Assembly (NCBI GenBank): GCA_044508265.1 | Contig: JBIQIB010000023.1 | Location: 1 to 40,749 of the forward strand | Source: JAEZDP01 sp044508265 | GTDB lineage: Bacteria; Acidobacteriota; Vicinamibacteria; Vicinamibacterales; Vicinamibacteraceae | DNA: 40,749 bases | Direction of reading: 5' to 3' | Part shown: piece by piece, positions 1 to 10,726 of the stretch | Layout of the letters: each line of letters opens with the position of its first letter | Numbering within the stretch: position 1 is the first letter of the stretch | Notes under the pieces: generated by a model | What the model was told of the DNA's origin: nothing | The model's database searches: none | Seen by the model: only the letters and a program-made list of their open reading frames with translations | Position numbers and translations under genes: made by a program

Positions 1-667
1 CGCTCAGCAGATGGGCGAAGGCGCGCTCGACAACCGCGTCGAAATCCTCATCCGGCACGCCGAGTTCCGCATACGCGTCGTTCAACCGCGGCCGCAGCTG
101 CCCGTAGATCCTGGCCAGGGCATCAGGATCCAGACTGAGGACCATCGCGACGGCGGTGTCGTAGCGCGCGAAGCTCTCCGGACGTATCCGGCTCTCGCCG
201 TTCGGGTCTTCGACCGAGAACGCCCCTTCGGGCTTCAGGACGGAAAGCTGCGCGGCCGGCGAATTCCCTCGACCGACCCTGTCGAGCGACACGACGAAGC
301 GACGCACGAGGTCGTCTGTCGCGAGCAGGTTGGCAAGCTGCGGATGCGACGACAGGGCACCGACCAGCGTCCGGATCGTGGGGTCGAGCTCGTCGAGGGG
401 CGGCAGATCCGCGGGCGGCCCTTCCCCAAGCGGAGGAAGCTCGGTTTCGGCCGGCTGCACGTCGCCCGCCTCGGCGCGCGTGGTCGCCGGTTCGACGTCC
501 GTCGACGACCACCAGTACCAGCCCACCACGGCCGCAAGCACCACCGCCACGCCGACGGCGAGCAGCACGAGCCGCCTGCCCGACTCCCCGCTGCCGTCAT
601 CGGGGCCCGGGGGAGGGGCGGCTGGTCCGCCGGGCGTGAGATCCAGGTCGAGATCGTGGTCTGCCAT
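1..667 (-). CDS. DUF3014 domain membrane protein, 3' end cut by window edge
   Basis: This reading frame is open from an ATG at 667 down to base 1, so only the first 222 residues are visible and the stop lies outside the window. The protein begins with an acidic, Pro-rich cytoplasmic stretch (MADHDLDLDLTPGGPAAPPP). One membrane segment follows at about residues 32-52 (RLVLLAVGVAVVLAAVVGWYWW), then an acidic Pro linker. A conserved-looking domain starts near residue 88 with LPPLDELDPTIRTLVGALSS, then LLATDDLVRRFVVSLDRVGRG and a SFARYDTAVAMVLSLD segment. This layout matches the DUF3014 family as I know it: a single-pass inner-membrane protein of unknown function with a periplasmic domain. It is separated from hldE by 393 bases and is probably transcribed on its own. 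The family call is from memory; no function is claimed. Confidence 0.75.
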   Translation of the reverse strand, partial: MADHDLDLDLTPGGPAAPPPGPDDGSGESGRRLVLLAVGVAVVLAAVVGWYWWSSTDVEPATTRAEAGDVQPAETELPPLGEGPPADLPPLDELDPTIRTLVGALSSHPQLANLLATDDLVRRFVVSLDRVGRGNSPAAQLSVLKPEGAFSVEDPNGESRIRPESFARYDTAVAMVLSLDPDALARIYGQLRPRLNDAYAELGVPDEDFDAVVERAFAHLLS

Positions 668-1060
668 CCGTACGCTCGTTCCTTGTCGTCTTCTGCTTGG
701 ACGATGTCGAGCGTATACGGTCTCCGGCTGGCGGGGCCAGATCGGCGGCCGGGGCGGGCAGGACGGGACGACTCTCCCGGCCGTCCTCCGCACGGCCTGC
801 GCGAGTGGCGTCGCAGCCGGCATGGCGATCCACGGGCTCGAGCGCGCGCGGGAGGGGAGTTGGGGGTGCCGACCCGTACGGCGTGCGGTTCAGGCCGCTC
901 GTGAACGGGCCGAGGATGACGGTGTCTGACCAGACGAGCATGGCCGCTGACAGAGCAACGGCGATGCCGGCGCGCGGTGCGGCTCACGCGGCCGGTCGTC
1001 GGGATTCCGACCCTCCGGGACGGGGGTGGTGTGTAGCAGCGATGCCCGGGTGTGTTGGAA
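668..1060. other. Intergenic region between hldE and the DUF3014 gene
   Basis: There is no convincing gene here. A frame on the minus strand starting at 941 runs into the DUF3014 gene, but it has no recognisable motif and overlaps a real coding start. Just downstream of hldE there is a short inverted repeat near 997-1015 (GGTCG and CGACC arms), without a T tract. It could help end the long upstream transcript, but this is weak. A GTATAC-type sequence near 713-718 could belong to a promoter for the DUF3014 gene, but no matching -35 element is visible. Confidence 0.4.
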
Positions 1061-1546
1061 CTACCCGCCTCGTGCCCGCTGGATGAGCGACGACGACGAG
1101 TGCCCCGCCTCGACCGGCACGCGGACGACCCGGCCGCCACGGGCTTCGACGACGTCACGGCCGACGATGGCGTCGAACGCCCAGTCGGCCCCCTTGACCA
1201 GGACGTCGGGCTGCAGGGCCGCGATCACCGCGGCGGGCGTCTCCTCTTCGAACACCAGGACCATGTCCACGCAGGTGAGCGCGCTGAGCAGCTCGGCGCG
1301 CTCCGCGTCGGGATGCACCGGACGGGACGGCCCCTTGATCGCGCGGACCGAGGCATCGGCGTTGACCCCGACGACGAGCACGTCGCCTTCGGCGCGGGCG
1401 GCCTTCAGGTAGCGGACGTGCCCGGGATGCAGCAGGTCGAACACGCCGTTGGTGAACACCACCGTGAGACCCTGCACCTGCCAGGCACGCGTACGGGCTG
1501 CCGCGTCGGCGAGCGGCACGATGGGCGCGTTCGAGCAGGACGACAT
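1061..1546 (-). CDS. hldE: D-glycero-beta-D-manno-heptose 1-phosphate adenylyltransferase
   Basis: This 161-residue nucleotidyltransferase would transfer AMP from ATP to heptose 1-phosphate to give ADP-heptose, the precursor of the LPS inner core, in the cytoplasm. The cytidylyltransferase-like signature FTNGVFDLLHPGH is at residues 31-43, with the HxGH nucleotide-binding motif as HPGH. A second conserved segment, EAGHSSSSLIQRAR, lies near the C-terminus. Only the adenylyltransferase half of the E. coli HldE fusion is present (the stand-alone RfaE2/HldC form), so the kinase half must be encoded elsewhere. The ATG is 4 bases after the stop of the ABC ATPase gene, which indicates co-transcription with the polysaccharide exporter and fits a shared role in the outer-membrane glycan. 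The family assignment is firm; the exact sugar isomer is inferred. Confidence 0.9.
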   Translation of the reverse strand: MSSCSNAPIVPLADAAARTRAWQVQGLTVVFTNGVFDLLHPGHVRYLKAARAEGDVLVVGVNADASVRAIKGPSRPVHPDAERAELLSALTCVDMVLVFEEETPAAVIAALQPDVLVKGADWAFDAIVGRDVVEARGGRVVRVPVEAGHSSSSLIQRARGG

Positions 1547-1550
1547 CTGC

Positions 1551-2954
1551 TTACGTATGCTGGCGCCAGCCCTCGGGGCCTTCGAGCTTCCTGAGCGAGA
1601 CGTTGTCGCTGAACTGCCAGCGGTGCCGGGGACGGAAGAAGCCGACGTCCTTGACGCGCGACTTCACCCGGAACGTGTACAGCTGCCGGTGGTAGTCGTA
1701 CGGGTAGCCATCGAGCCGGTGCACGGCCACGTCGAGCTTGTAGGTGCCTTCGGTCAGCGACAGTTCCTCGATGTCGAAGCCTACTTCCGCCTCGCCGACG
1801 ATCTCCTCCGCCACCATCTCCTCGATGTTCGTGTTGGTGCCGTAGATGCAGAGGCCCTCGGCGTTGAACAGGCCGATGCCGAAGACGAAATCGTGCACCG
1901 GCTTCGGCGCGACGACGCGCAGGCGGACGGAGACGGCGTCGCCCGAGTGGAAGACGTGGCCCGCCCTGCCGTCCGGGCCGACGAGCGAGACGTCGAGGAT
2001 CTCGATCTCGCGCGAGCCCCAGCGGCCTTCGCCCACCTGGAACATGTTGGACGGCACGTCGGCGCCTGGCGCGGCATTCTCGTCCGGCGCGGCTTCCGGG
2101 ACGCTGGCGTCGGCCCCGGCGCCGGCGTTCACCGAGATGGCCCGCCGTTCCTCGGCGATCTCGCGTGCCCGCGCATCCTGGGCCGCCAGGTGCGCTTCTT
2201 CGCTCTCCTCGACTTCCGTCACGTAGGCGTCCACGACGCGCTTCGGATCGCCGAGGGCACGCACGCGGCCCTTGTGCAGCCACAGCGCCTCGTCACAGAA
2301 GCGCTCCACCAGGCCGAGCGAGTGCGTCACCAGGACGATGGTCTTGCCGCGCCGGCGGAACTCGCCGAACTTGTCGAGGCACTTGTGGGCGAAGCCTTCG
2401 TCGCCGACGGCCAGCACCTCGTCGACGAGGAGCACGTCGGGATCCACGTGCACGGCCACGGCGAAGCCGAGGCGCATGTACATGCCCGACGAGTAGGTCT
2501 TCACGGGCGCGTCGATGAACGGCTCGAGCTCGGCGAACTGGACGATCTCGTCGAAGCGGCGCGTGATTTCAGCCTTCGACAGGCCGAGCATGATGCCGTT
2601 GATGAAGACGTTCTCACGCCCCGAGATCTCCGGGTGGAAGCCGGCGCCGAGCTCGATCAGCGCGGAGATGCGCCCGCGCACGTCGAGCGTGCCGGCGGTC
2701 GGCTTGCTGATGCCGGCGACGCACTTCAGGAGCGTGCTCTTGCCACTCCCGTTGCGGCCGATGATGCCGTACGTCCGCCCGGCCTCCACGTCGAACGACA
2801 CGTCGTCGAGCGCCCGGAACGTCTCGTCGGGCCGCAGGTCGCGCACGAGGCTGCCCGAGAGGATCGCGCTCTTGAGCGTGGCGAACTGGCGCTTGTGCTG
2901 GAAGCGCCTGTAGATCTTCGTGACGTTGCGCGCCTCGATCGCCAGCGTGCTCAT
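1551..2954 (-). CDS. wzt: Polysaccharide ABC exporter ATPase, Wzt-like with C-terminal domain
   Basis: This is the ATP-binding subunit (467 residues) of an ABC-2 exporter for O-antigen, teichoic acid or capsule-type glycans. The ATPase domain has Walker A GRNGSGKST at 66-74, the signature YSSGMYMRL at 154-162, Walker B LLVDE at 175-179 and the switch histidine at 211. After an Ala/Glu-rich linker (about 245-305), a C-terminal beta-rich region from about residue 307 resembles the substrate-binding domain of Wzt proteins, which recognise the capped non-reducing end of the glycan. The ATG at 2954 shares its A with the TGA of the permease gene (TGATG), a sign of translational coupling. A longer open frame reaches upstream to 3521, but that part is a shadow of the permease. 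The substrate cannot be told from sequence. Confidence 0.9.
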   Translation of the reverse strand: MSTLAIEARNVTKIYRRFQHKRQFATLKSAILSGSLVRDLRPDETFRALDDVSFDVEAGRTYGIIGRNGSGKSTLLKCVAGISKPTAGTLDVRGRISALIELGAGFHPEISGRENVFINGIMLGLSKAEITRRFDEIVQFAELEPFIDAPVKTYSSGMYMRLGFAVAVHVDPDVLLVDEVLAVGDEGFAHKCLDKFGEFRRRGKTIVLVTHSLGLVERFCDEALWLHKGRVRALGDPKRVVDAYVTEVEESEEAHLAAQDARAREIAEERRAISVNAGAGADASVPEAAPDENAAPGADVPSNMFQVGEGRWGSREIEILDVSLVGPDGRAGHVFHSGDAVSVRLRVVAPKPVHDFVFGIGLFNAEGLCIYGTNTNIEEMVAEEIVGEAEVGFDIEELSLTEGTYKLDVAVHRLDGYPYDYHRQLYTFRVKSRVKDVGFFRPRHRWQFSDNVSLRKLEGPEGWRQHT

Positions 2955-3751
2955 CACACCTCCTCCGCGAACGAGTCGCGCAGGCGATCGAAGATGAAGT
3001 ATCCGAAGAGGAACAGGAGCACCGATCCCGCGCCGAGCGCCAGCAGCCACCGCCAGTGGCCGAACGGCCCGTCGTAGAACAGGATCTCCTGGTACGACAC
3101 CGCGAGGTGGGTGAACGGGTTCGCGTTGAGCACGGCCTTGCTGACGTTCCCCGGCGCCAGGTGCATCGAGTAGATGATGGGCGTCGCGAAGAACCACAGC
3201 GTCAGCAGGTTGCTGAGGATGTCCTTGATGTCGCGGAAGTGCACGGTCAGCGCGGCGAGCAGCAGCCCGAGGCCCAGGGTGAAGACCAGCTGCACGGCGA
3301 CGACGACGGGGAACCACAGCACCTCGACGAACGTGATCGTCGGCCGGAACCAGAGCAGGAACGCGAAGAGGATGGGCAGGCCGAAGAAGAAGTGCATCAT
3401 GTTGGCGAACACCGACACGATGGGCAGGATCTCGGCTGGAAAGAGCACCTTCTTGATCAGGTTGCCGCCCGCCATGAGGCTGTTGGCGGCCTCCGTGATC
3501 GACGAGGAGAACCAGGTCCACGGCAGCAGCCCGCAGAAGAGGAAGAGCGCGTACGGCTGAATCTCTTCGGGGTGCTGCCCGGGCAGCACGACCGAGAACA
3601 CGAACGAGTACACGACCAGCAGCAGCAGCGGGTTGATGAACGACCAGAAGAAGCCGAGAACGCTGCCGCGATAGCGCGCCTTCAGTTCGCGGGTGACGAG
3701 GCTCTGGATCAGCGCGCGGTAGCGTACGAGCTGCCGCAGGTTATGTAGCAT
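2954..3751 (-). CDS. wzm: Polysaccharide ABC exporter permease, Wzm-like (ABC-2 type)
   Basis: This 265-residue inner-membrane protein has the ABC-2 permease pattern. An amphipathic N-terminus carries the conserved TRELKARYRGSVLGFFWSFINP segment (residues about 19-40). About six hydrophobic segments follow, including LLLLVVYSFVFSVVLP, LPILFAFLLWF and LVFTLGLGLLLAALTVHFRDI, and the usual ATPIIYSMHLAP and NPFTHLAVSYQEILF motifs near the C-terminus. With the ATPase gene directly downstream it forms a two-gene exporter for a lipid-linked glycan. Its start overlaps the PP2C stop by 11 bases, so it belongs to the transcript that begins with the ATP synthase genes. The family call is safe; O-antigen versus another glycan is open. 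Confidence 0.9.
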   Translation of the reverse strand: MLHNLRQLVRYRALIQSLVTRELKARYRGSVLGFFWSFINPLLLLVVYSFVFSVVLPGQHPEEIQPYALFLFCGLLPWTWFSSSITEAANSLMAGGNLIKKVLFPAEILPIVSVFANMMHFFFGLPILFAFLLWFRPTITFVEVLWFPVVVAVQLVFTLGLGLLLAALTVHFRDIKDILSNLLTLWFFATPIIYSMHLAPGNVSKAVLNANPFTHLAVSYQEILFYDGPFGHWRWLLALGAGSVLLFLFGYFIFDRLRDSFAEEV

Positions 3752-4487
3752 CGACGTGCACGATGAGTGTGGTGATGTTGTCGGGTCCCCCCGCGGCGTT
3801 GGCCGCGTCGATCAGGCGCTGGCAGATGCTGTCGAGCGGCGCGTCGCTGCCGAGGATCTCGCCGAGCACCTGGTCGGGGATCACGCCGTGCAGGCCGTCG
3901 GAGGAGAGCAGGAGTCGATCACCGGGCTGCGGGCTGAACGGCGCGAAGTCGACAATCGGCACGTCGGAGGCCGACAGCGCGCGCGTGACGACGTTGCGCC
4001 ACGGGTGCTGACGGGCGTCTTCCGGCGACAGCACGCCGAGCTGCACCTGCTCGGCGACCCACGAGTGATCGCGCGTGAGCTGCTGCAGGACGCCGTTGCG
4101 CCACAGGTAGACCCGGCTGTCGCCGACGTGTCCGATCGCCCAGCCGTCTTCCGTCACCAGCAGCGCCGACGCGGTGGTGGCCATGCCACGCAGCCTGGGA
4201 TGCTGCGAGGTCTCGGAGACGATGCTTCGGCTGGCCTGCTGGAAGGCGGCCTGCAGGCGCTGCTCGGCCAATGACAGCTGGCGCGGGCCATCCTGGCAGC
4301 ACTCGCCCGAGATGATCGTGGCTTCGATCGCGTCCACCGCCAGGCGGGAGGCCACTTCGCCGGCCACGTGCCCGCCCATGCCGTCGGCGACGACGAACAG
4401 GCCGATGTCGGGACGGGCGCAGAAGCTGTCTTCGTTGGACGCCCGCCGTCGGCCTGGATGCGTCGCGGCGGCCCAGAGCACACGCAT
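3741..4487 (-). CDS. PP2C-family serine/threonine protein phosphatase
   Basis: This 248-residue, soluble, single-domain Mn/Mg-dependent phosphatase is of the Stp/PrpC type and has no membrane segment. All PP2C metal motifs are visible: NEDSF (18-22), VVADGMGGH (32-40), GHVGDSRVYL (119-128), LLLSSDGLHGVI (192-203) and GGPDNITTLIV (233-243). Such proteins reverse phosphorylation by Hanks-type kinases, but no kinase gene is in this window. It lies 7 bases after atpC and overlaps wzm by 11 bases, so it is embedded in the operon. That could mean it acts on ATP synthase or exporter proteins, but position alone does not show it. Confidence 0.88.
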   Translation of the reverse strand: MRVLWAAATHPGRRRASNEDSFCARPDIGLFVVADGMGGHVAGEVASRLAVDAIEATIISGECCQDGPRQLSLAEQRLQAAFQQASRSIVSETSQHPRLRGMATTASALLVTEDGWAIGHVGDSRVYLWRNGVLQQLTRDHSWVAEQVQLGVLSPEDARQHPWRNVVTRALSASDVPIVDFAPFSPQPGDRLLLSSDGLHGVIPDQVLGEILGSDAPLDSICQRLIDAANAAGGPDNITTLIVHVDAT

Positions 4488-4494
4488 CGCTGGC

Positions 4495-4908
4495 TCAGGC
4501 GCGGCGCGCCTTCGATGCGATCTCGAGTCTGAGGGTCGCCTTGTCGAGCGCGATGCGGGCGCGCTCGTAGTCGAGGTCGCTGTCGAGCCTGCTCAGGCGT
4601 TCCGCGGCCCTGTCGCGCGCCGCCGCGGCGCGTGCCGGGTCGATCTCCTCGGCGCGCTCGGCCATCTGCGCGAGCACGGTGACCCTGTCGGGCAGGACCT
4701 CCGCAAAGCCGAACGCTATGGCCATGGCATGCGTCTCGGTGCCCTGACGGTACGTGAGATGGCCGACGGTGAGCGTGGCGAGGAGCGCGGTGTGACCAGG
4801 CAGCACGCCGAAGTAGCCTTCGGTGCCGGGCAGCTCGACCTCGTCCACCTGTGCGTGGACGACCTCGCGTTCCGGCGTGACGACACTCAAGGTCAGTTGG
4901 CTGGCCAT
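4495..4908 (-). CDS. atpC: F1F0 ATP synthase epsilon subunit
   Basis: This 137-residue subunit belongs to the central stalk of the F1 sector and couples and inhibits rotation. The N-terminal beta-sandwich has the family pattern: LTLSVVTPEREVVHAQVDEV, then GTEGYFGVLPGHTALLATL (residues about 28-46), where the GxxGxxGVLPGH motif is diagnostic. The C-terminal helical part (AERAEEIDPARAAAARDRAAERL) is present, so this is the full-length form able to adopt the inhibitory extended state. It is the last ATP synthase gene, 22 bases after atpD. Confidence 0.95.
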   Translation of the reverse strand: MASQLTLSVVTPEREVVHAQVDEVELPGTEGYFGVLPGHTALLATLTVGHLTYRQGTETHAMAIAFGFAEVLPDRVTVLAQMAERAEEIDPARAAAARDRAAERLSRLDSDLDYERARIALDKATLRLEIASKARRA

Positions 4909-4930
4909 GATCTGGTTGGTCGGCTCCTGC

Positions 4931-6385
<1,455 letters not shown>

Positions 6386-6415
6386 GTTCGTCTCGTCGTT
6401 CCTGATCTACGGTCG

Positions 6416-7288
<873 letters not shown>

Positions 7289-7292
7289 GTGC

Positions 7293-8834
7293 TCAGGACA
7301 CCACCGGCGCGGCCGGCGCCTCGGCCGGGGCCAGGAAGCTCTTGGTGAACTCGGTGGCCGCGTCGGTGAGCTCGGCCTCGACGTCCTTGCCCAGCTCTCC
7401 CGTCTCCGCAAGCGTCGACAGGATGCCCGGACGCTTCTCTTCGAGGAACGTGTAGAACTCGCGCTCCCACCGGGCGATGTCGCCGACAGGGATCGCGTCG
7501 AGCAGCCCGCGCGTGCCGGCGAAGATGATCGCCACCTGCTTGGCTACCGGCAGCGGCTGGTACTGGGGCTGCTTGAGGATCTCGACCAGCCGTTCGCCGC
7601 GGTGCAGCTGCTGCTGCGTGGCCTTGTCGAGGTCGCTGCCAAACTGCGCGAACGCGACGAGCGCGCGATACTGCGCGAGGTCGAGCCGCAGCGATCCGGA
7701 AACCTTGCGCATGGCCTTGATCTGCGCCGAGCCGCCGACGCGCGACACCGAGTTGCCAACGTTGATGGCCGGGCGGATGCCCTGGTGGAACAGGTCCGCC
7801 TCGAGGAAGATCTGGCCGTCGGTGATCGAGATCACGTTGGTCGGAATGTAGGCCGAGAGGTCGCCCGCCTGGGTCTCGATGATCGGCAGTGCCGTCAGCG
7901 AGCCGCCGCCCCGCGCGTCGTTCAGCTTGGCCGCGCGCTCGAGCAGTCGCGAGTGCAGGTAGAACACGTCGCCCGGGTACGCCTCGCGGCCCGGCGGACG
8001 GCGCAGCAGCAGCGAGATCTCGCGGTACGACTGCGCGTGCTTCGAGAGGTCGTCGTAGATGACCAGCGCGTGCCGGTTCGTGTCACGGAAGTACTCGCCG
8101 ATCGTGCAGCCGGTGTACGGGCTGACGTAGAGCATCGGCGCCGGATCGGAAGCGCCGGCAGCGACGACGATCGTGTACCGCATGGCGCCCGCTTCTTCGA
8201 GCGTCCGCACGACCTGCGCGATGGTCGACTGCTTCTGGCCAATCGCGACGTAGATGCAGATGACGCCGCTGTCCTTCTGGTTGAGGATCGTGTCGACGGC
8301 CACCGCGGTCTTGCCGGTCTGACGGTCGCCGATGATGAGCTCACGCTGCCCGCGGCCGATGGGCACCATGCCGTCGATGGCCTTGAGGCCGGTCTGCAGC
8401 GGCTCCCGCACCGGCTGACGGTCGACGACGCCGGGCGCGAGCCGCTCAATGGGGAGCATCTGCGTGGTGCCGATGGGCCCCTTGCCGTCGATGGGCTGAC
8501 CGAGCGCATTCACCACGCGTCCGAGCATCTCGTCGCCGACGGGCACCGAGATGATGCGGCCGGTGCGCCGCACGGTGTCGCCCTCGCGGATGGCCGTGTA
8601 GTCGCCGAGCAGCACGGCACCCACGCTGTCTTCCTCGAGGTTCAGCGCGATGCCGAACACCCCGTGCGGGAACTCGATCATCTCGCCGGCCATGGCCCGC
8701 TCGATGCCGTGGAGCCGCGCGATGCCGTCACCGATGGAGACGACGGTGCCGACCTCGGCGACGTCGACGTCGGCCTGGAAGCCGCCTACCTGTTCACGGA
8801 TGATGCGCGAGATGTCGTCAGCCTTGATGCTCAT
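7293..8834 (-). CDS. atpA: F1F0 ATP synthase alpha subunit
   Basis: This is the non-catalytic nucleotide-binding subunit of F1 (513 residues). The P-loop is GDRQTGKT at 169-176. IGQKQSTIAQVVRTLEE, the SDPAPMLYVSPYTG segment, the DDLSKHAQSYREISLLLRRPPGREAYPGDVFYLHSRLLERAAK block and the arginine-finger region NVGNSVSRVGGSAQIKAM are all as in the family. The ATG is 51 bases downstream of the atpH stop, the widest gap inside the operon. Nothing odd was seen. Confidence 0.98.
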   Translation of the reverse strand: MSIKADDISRIIREQVGGFQADVDVAEVGTVVSIGDGIARLHGIERAMAGEMIEFPHGVFGIALNLEEDSVGAVLLGDYTAIREGDTVRRTGRIISVPVGDEMLGRVVNALGQPIDGKGPIGTTQMLPIERLAPGVVDRQPVREPLQTGLKAIDGMVPIGRGQRELIIGDRQTGKTAVAVDTILNQKDSGVICIYVAIGQKQSTIAQVVRTLEEAGAMRYTIVVAAGASDPAPMLYVSPYTGCTIGEYFRDTNRHALVIYDDLSKHAQSYREISLLLRRPPGREAYPGDVFYLHSRLLERAAKLNDARGGGSLTALPIIETQAGDLSAYIPTNVISITDGQIFLEADLFHQGIRPAINVGNSVSRVGGSAQIKAMRKVSGSLRLDLAQYRALVAFAQFGSDLDKATQQQLHRGERLVEILKQPQYQPLPVAKQVAIIFAGTRGLLDAIPVGDIARWEREFYTFLEEKRPGILSTLAETGELGKDVEAELTDAATEFTKSFLAPAEAPAAPVVS

Positions 8835-8885
8835 GTGTCAGCGTTCCAGAAAAAGGAAACCTACGTCCCTGAGGCGCCTGCCCGT

Positions 8886-9428
8886 TTATCCGCGCTGCAC
8901 CAGCTGCTCGTGCAGCCGGGCCAGCTGGCGCGCCAGCGTGCCGTCATACACCACGCCGCCCACGCGGGCGACGACGCCGCCCAGCACGTCCGGATCGACA
9001 GTAGCCTTGACGGACACCTGCTTGCCCGTGGCCTCCGAGAGCCGCGCCTGCAGCAGCTCCACCTGCGCGGGCGACAACGGCACGGCCGTCGTGACCGTCG
9101 CGTCCACGATGCCCGCCTGACGGTTCACCAGCAGCCGCAGCGCCGCGGCCAGCGGCGTCAGGTCGTTGAGGGCGCCCTGCTCGGCGATCACGTGGAGCGA
9201 CCGGCGGACGGCGTCCGGCATGTCGAGAGGGCCGGCCAGTTCGTCGATGATGCCCTGCTTGGCCGAGGCCGGCACGAACGGCGAGTGCAGCGCACGCCGC
9301 AGTTCGTCATGCGACTCGACGAGCGAGGCCAGCGCCTCGAGTGATGCCGCGGCGCGCGCGCCCTCGTTCCTGTCGTTGACGATGTCGAAGATGGCGCGGG
9401 CTGCGCGCGAGATGTCGCGTGGTGTCAC
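8886..9428 (-). CDS. atpH: F1F0 ATP synthase delta subunit
   Basis: This 180-residue peripheral-stalk subunit joins the top of F1 to the b subunits. The helical N-terminal domain (SRAARAIFDIVNDRNEGARAAASLEALASLV) is followed by the typical C-terminal part (LLVNRQAGIVDATVTTAVPLSPAQ) and the diagnostic KATVDPDVLGGVVARVGGVVYDGTL near residues 140-165. Its ATG overlaps the atpF stop by 4 bases (ATGA), so translation is probably coupled. The assignment is based on these motifs and the conserved gene order. Confidence 0.95.
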   Translation of the reverse strand: MTPRDISRAARAIFDIVNDRNEGARAAASLEALASLVESHDELRRALHSPFVPASAKQGIIDELAGPLDMPDAVRRSLHVIAEQGALNDLTPLAAALRLLVNRQAGIVDATVTTAVPLSPAQVELLQARLSEATGKQVSVKATVDPDVLGGVVARVGGVVYDGTLARQLARLHEQLVQRG

Positions 9429-10156
9429 CGCGCACCTCCGATCTGCCGGGTGAAGTCGTCGGCCAGGCGCTGCTGCTCGGCATCGGTCAGCGTCGTCCGC
9501 AGCCGCTGCTCGGCAACGCCGATGGCCAGCGCCGCCGCGTGCTGCCGAAGCTCGTGGCGCGCGGTCCGGAGTTGCTGTTCGATCTCGCGCTGCGCCTGCG
9601 CGACGAGCCGCGCCCGCTCGACCTCGGCCTGCCTGGCGATGCGCGCCTCTTCGGCGGCCACTTCCTCGGCGCCACGCTGCTTGACCAGTTCGAGCTCCTC
9701 CGGCAGGCGGGCCAGGCGCTGCTCGATCTCGGCGAGCCTTGCCGCGGCCTCGGCCTTCACGCGGGCCGCCGTCTCAAGGTCGTTGCGAATCTGCGTGCCG
9801 CGCGACTCGAGGTGCTGCGAGATGGGCTCGCGCAGGAAGTAGAACAGGCCGCCGGCCAGGAGCGCGAAGTTCGCGACGCGGGCAATCGTCGTCCAGATGC
9901 TCTCGTGGTGCTCCTCGCCGTGGGCCTCGTCTGCACCATGCGCGTCGGCATCGTGCGCGGCATCGGCCGCGTGGCCCTCCTCGATGACGGCGCCGGGGGC
10001 GTCGTGCCCGACCGGCTCGTGAGCGTCGTCGGCATGGGCGGCATCGGCCGCGGGGGTCGCGGGTGGCTCCTGCGCGAGCGCCGCGCCGGCCGTCAGGCCG
10101 AGGCACAGGCTCACGACGGCAAGGGCCGTCCCGAGGCTGCGGAGCTTGTTCAACAT
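9425..10156 (-). CDS. atpF: F1F0 ATP synthase subunit b with signal peptide and His-rich N-terminal tail
   Basis: The 243-residue protein is longer than a usual b subunit (about 155-170). Residues 1-28 look like a cleavable signal peptide ending ALA-QE. Residues about 29-86 form an Ala/Asp/His-rich tail with nine histidines (HADDAH, DADAHGADEAHGEEHH). The single membrane helix is at about 88-108 (IWTTIARVANFALLAGGLFYF). A long coiled coil follows (RVKAEAAARLAEIEQRLARL onward), ending in the delta-binding region. With the usual topology the His-rich tail would face the periplasm. The ATG at 10156 is chosen because it gives the signal peptide; the frame is open further upstream to 10369 without homology. 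Together with the shorter b' upstream it would form the heterodimeric stator. Confidence 0.9.
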   Translation of the reverse strand: MLNKLRSLGTALAVVSLCLGLTAGAALAQEPPATPAADAAHADDAHEPVGHDAPGAVIEEGHAADAAHDADAHGADEAHGEEHHESIWTTIARVANFALLAGGLFYFLREPISQHLESRGTQIRNDLETAARVKAEAAARLAEIEQRLARLPEELELVKQRGAEEVAAEEARIARQAEVERARLVAQAQREIEQQLRTARHELRQHAAALAIGVAEQRLRTTLTDAEQQRLADDFTRQIGGAR

Positions 10157-10202
10157 TTCACAAGCGAAGGCGAACGCAGAACGCACCGTGAACTCGCTCC
10201 CC

Positions 10203-10628
10203 TCAGTGTGCCGTCCGGCCGGCGAGCCGGTCGGCGATGGAGGTTCCGATGGCCTGCGCGTCGCGCTCGAGCGCCTCGCGTGCTTCGGCCGTGTCAGTCG
10301 CCAGCTGCGTGCGGGCCTGGGCCAGCTGCGCTTCGGCATCGGTCCTGGTCGACGCCAGCAACGACGCACGCCGTTCGGTGGCGCGGCGACGCATCTCTTC
10401 GAGGTCGCGATAGATCACGGCGCGCGCCGCCGAGGTCTTCGCCTCGAACTCCTCCGAGGCACGATGCGCCTCCGCGGCGCTGCGCTCGGCGAGCGCCCGC
10501 GCGGACGCCGACGCGTCCTCGCGTGCCTGCATCACGCGCAGCACCGGCTTGAAGAACAGCTGCTGCATGATGACCGTCAGCAGCAACACGAAGAAAATGA
10601 CCCAGAGGACCGACAGGTCCGGTAGCAC
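10203..10628 (-). CDS. atpF': F1F0 ATP synthase subunit b' (second b-type subunit)
   Basis: This 141-residue stator subunit has the plain b architecture: a membrane helix right at the N-terminus (VLPDLSVLWVIFFVLLLTVI), then a long charged coiled coil (REDASASARALAERSAAEAH onward). It lacks the His-rich tail of the neighbouring b subunit. I choose the GTG at 10628 because GGAGG lies 4 bases upstream and the membrane helix then starts at residue 4. An in-frame ATG at 10727 falls inside the predicted promoter, so it cannot be the main start. It is the first gene of the ATP synthase operon, 46 bases before atpF. Paired b and b' genes are known from several phyla and imply a heterodimeric peripheral stalk. 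Confidence 0.88.
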   Translation of the reverse strand: MLPDLSVLWVIFFVLLLTVIMQQLFFKPVLRVMQAREDASASARALAERSAAEAHRASEEFEAKTSAARAVIYRDLEEMRRRATERRASLLASTRTDAEAQLAQARTQLATDTAEAREALERDAQAIGTSIADRLAGRTAH

Positions 10629-10695
10629 ATTGCCTCCGGTGGATGCGCGAGGTGTTACATCGCGAGCCGGCGAGAACGACCGACTCAGTGGCGTG

Positions 10696-10719
10696 TTCGG
10701 CCCGCCCCTGCCGGCCGAA
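10696..10719 (-). other. Hairpin at the 5' end of the ATP synthase transcript
   Basis: A 7-bp inverted repeat (TTCGGCC and GGCCGAA arms, 10-base loop) lies between the selD stop and atpF'. It begins right at the predicted transcription start of the atp promoter. There is no T tract, so a factor-independent terminator for selD is unlikely. It may be an RNA-stabilising 5' hairpin or chance. Confidence 0.35.
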
Positions 10720-10726
10720 ACGCCCA

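Noticed and set aside
597..941. 114-codon open frame on the minus strand upstream of the DUF3014 gene
   Set aside because: It overlaps the DUF3014 start in another frame, has no motif or ribosome-binding site, and reads as Arg/Pro-rich GC noise.
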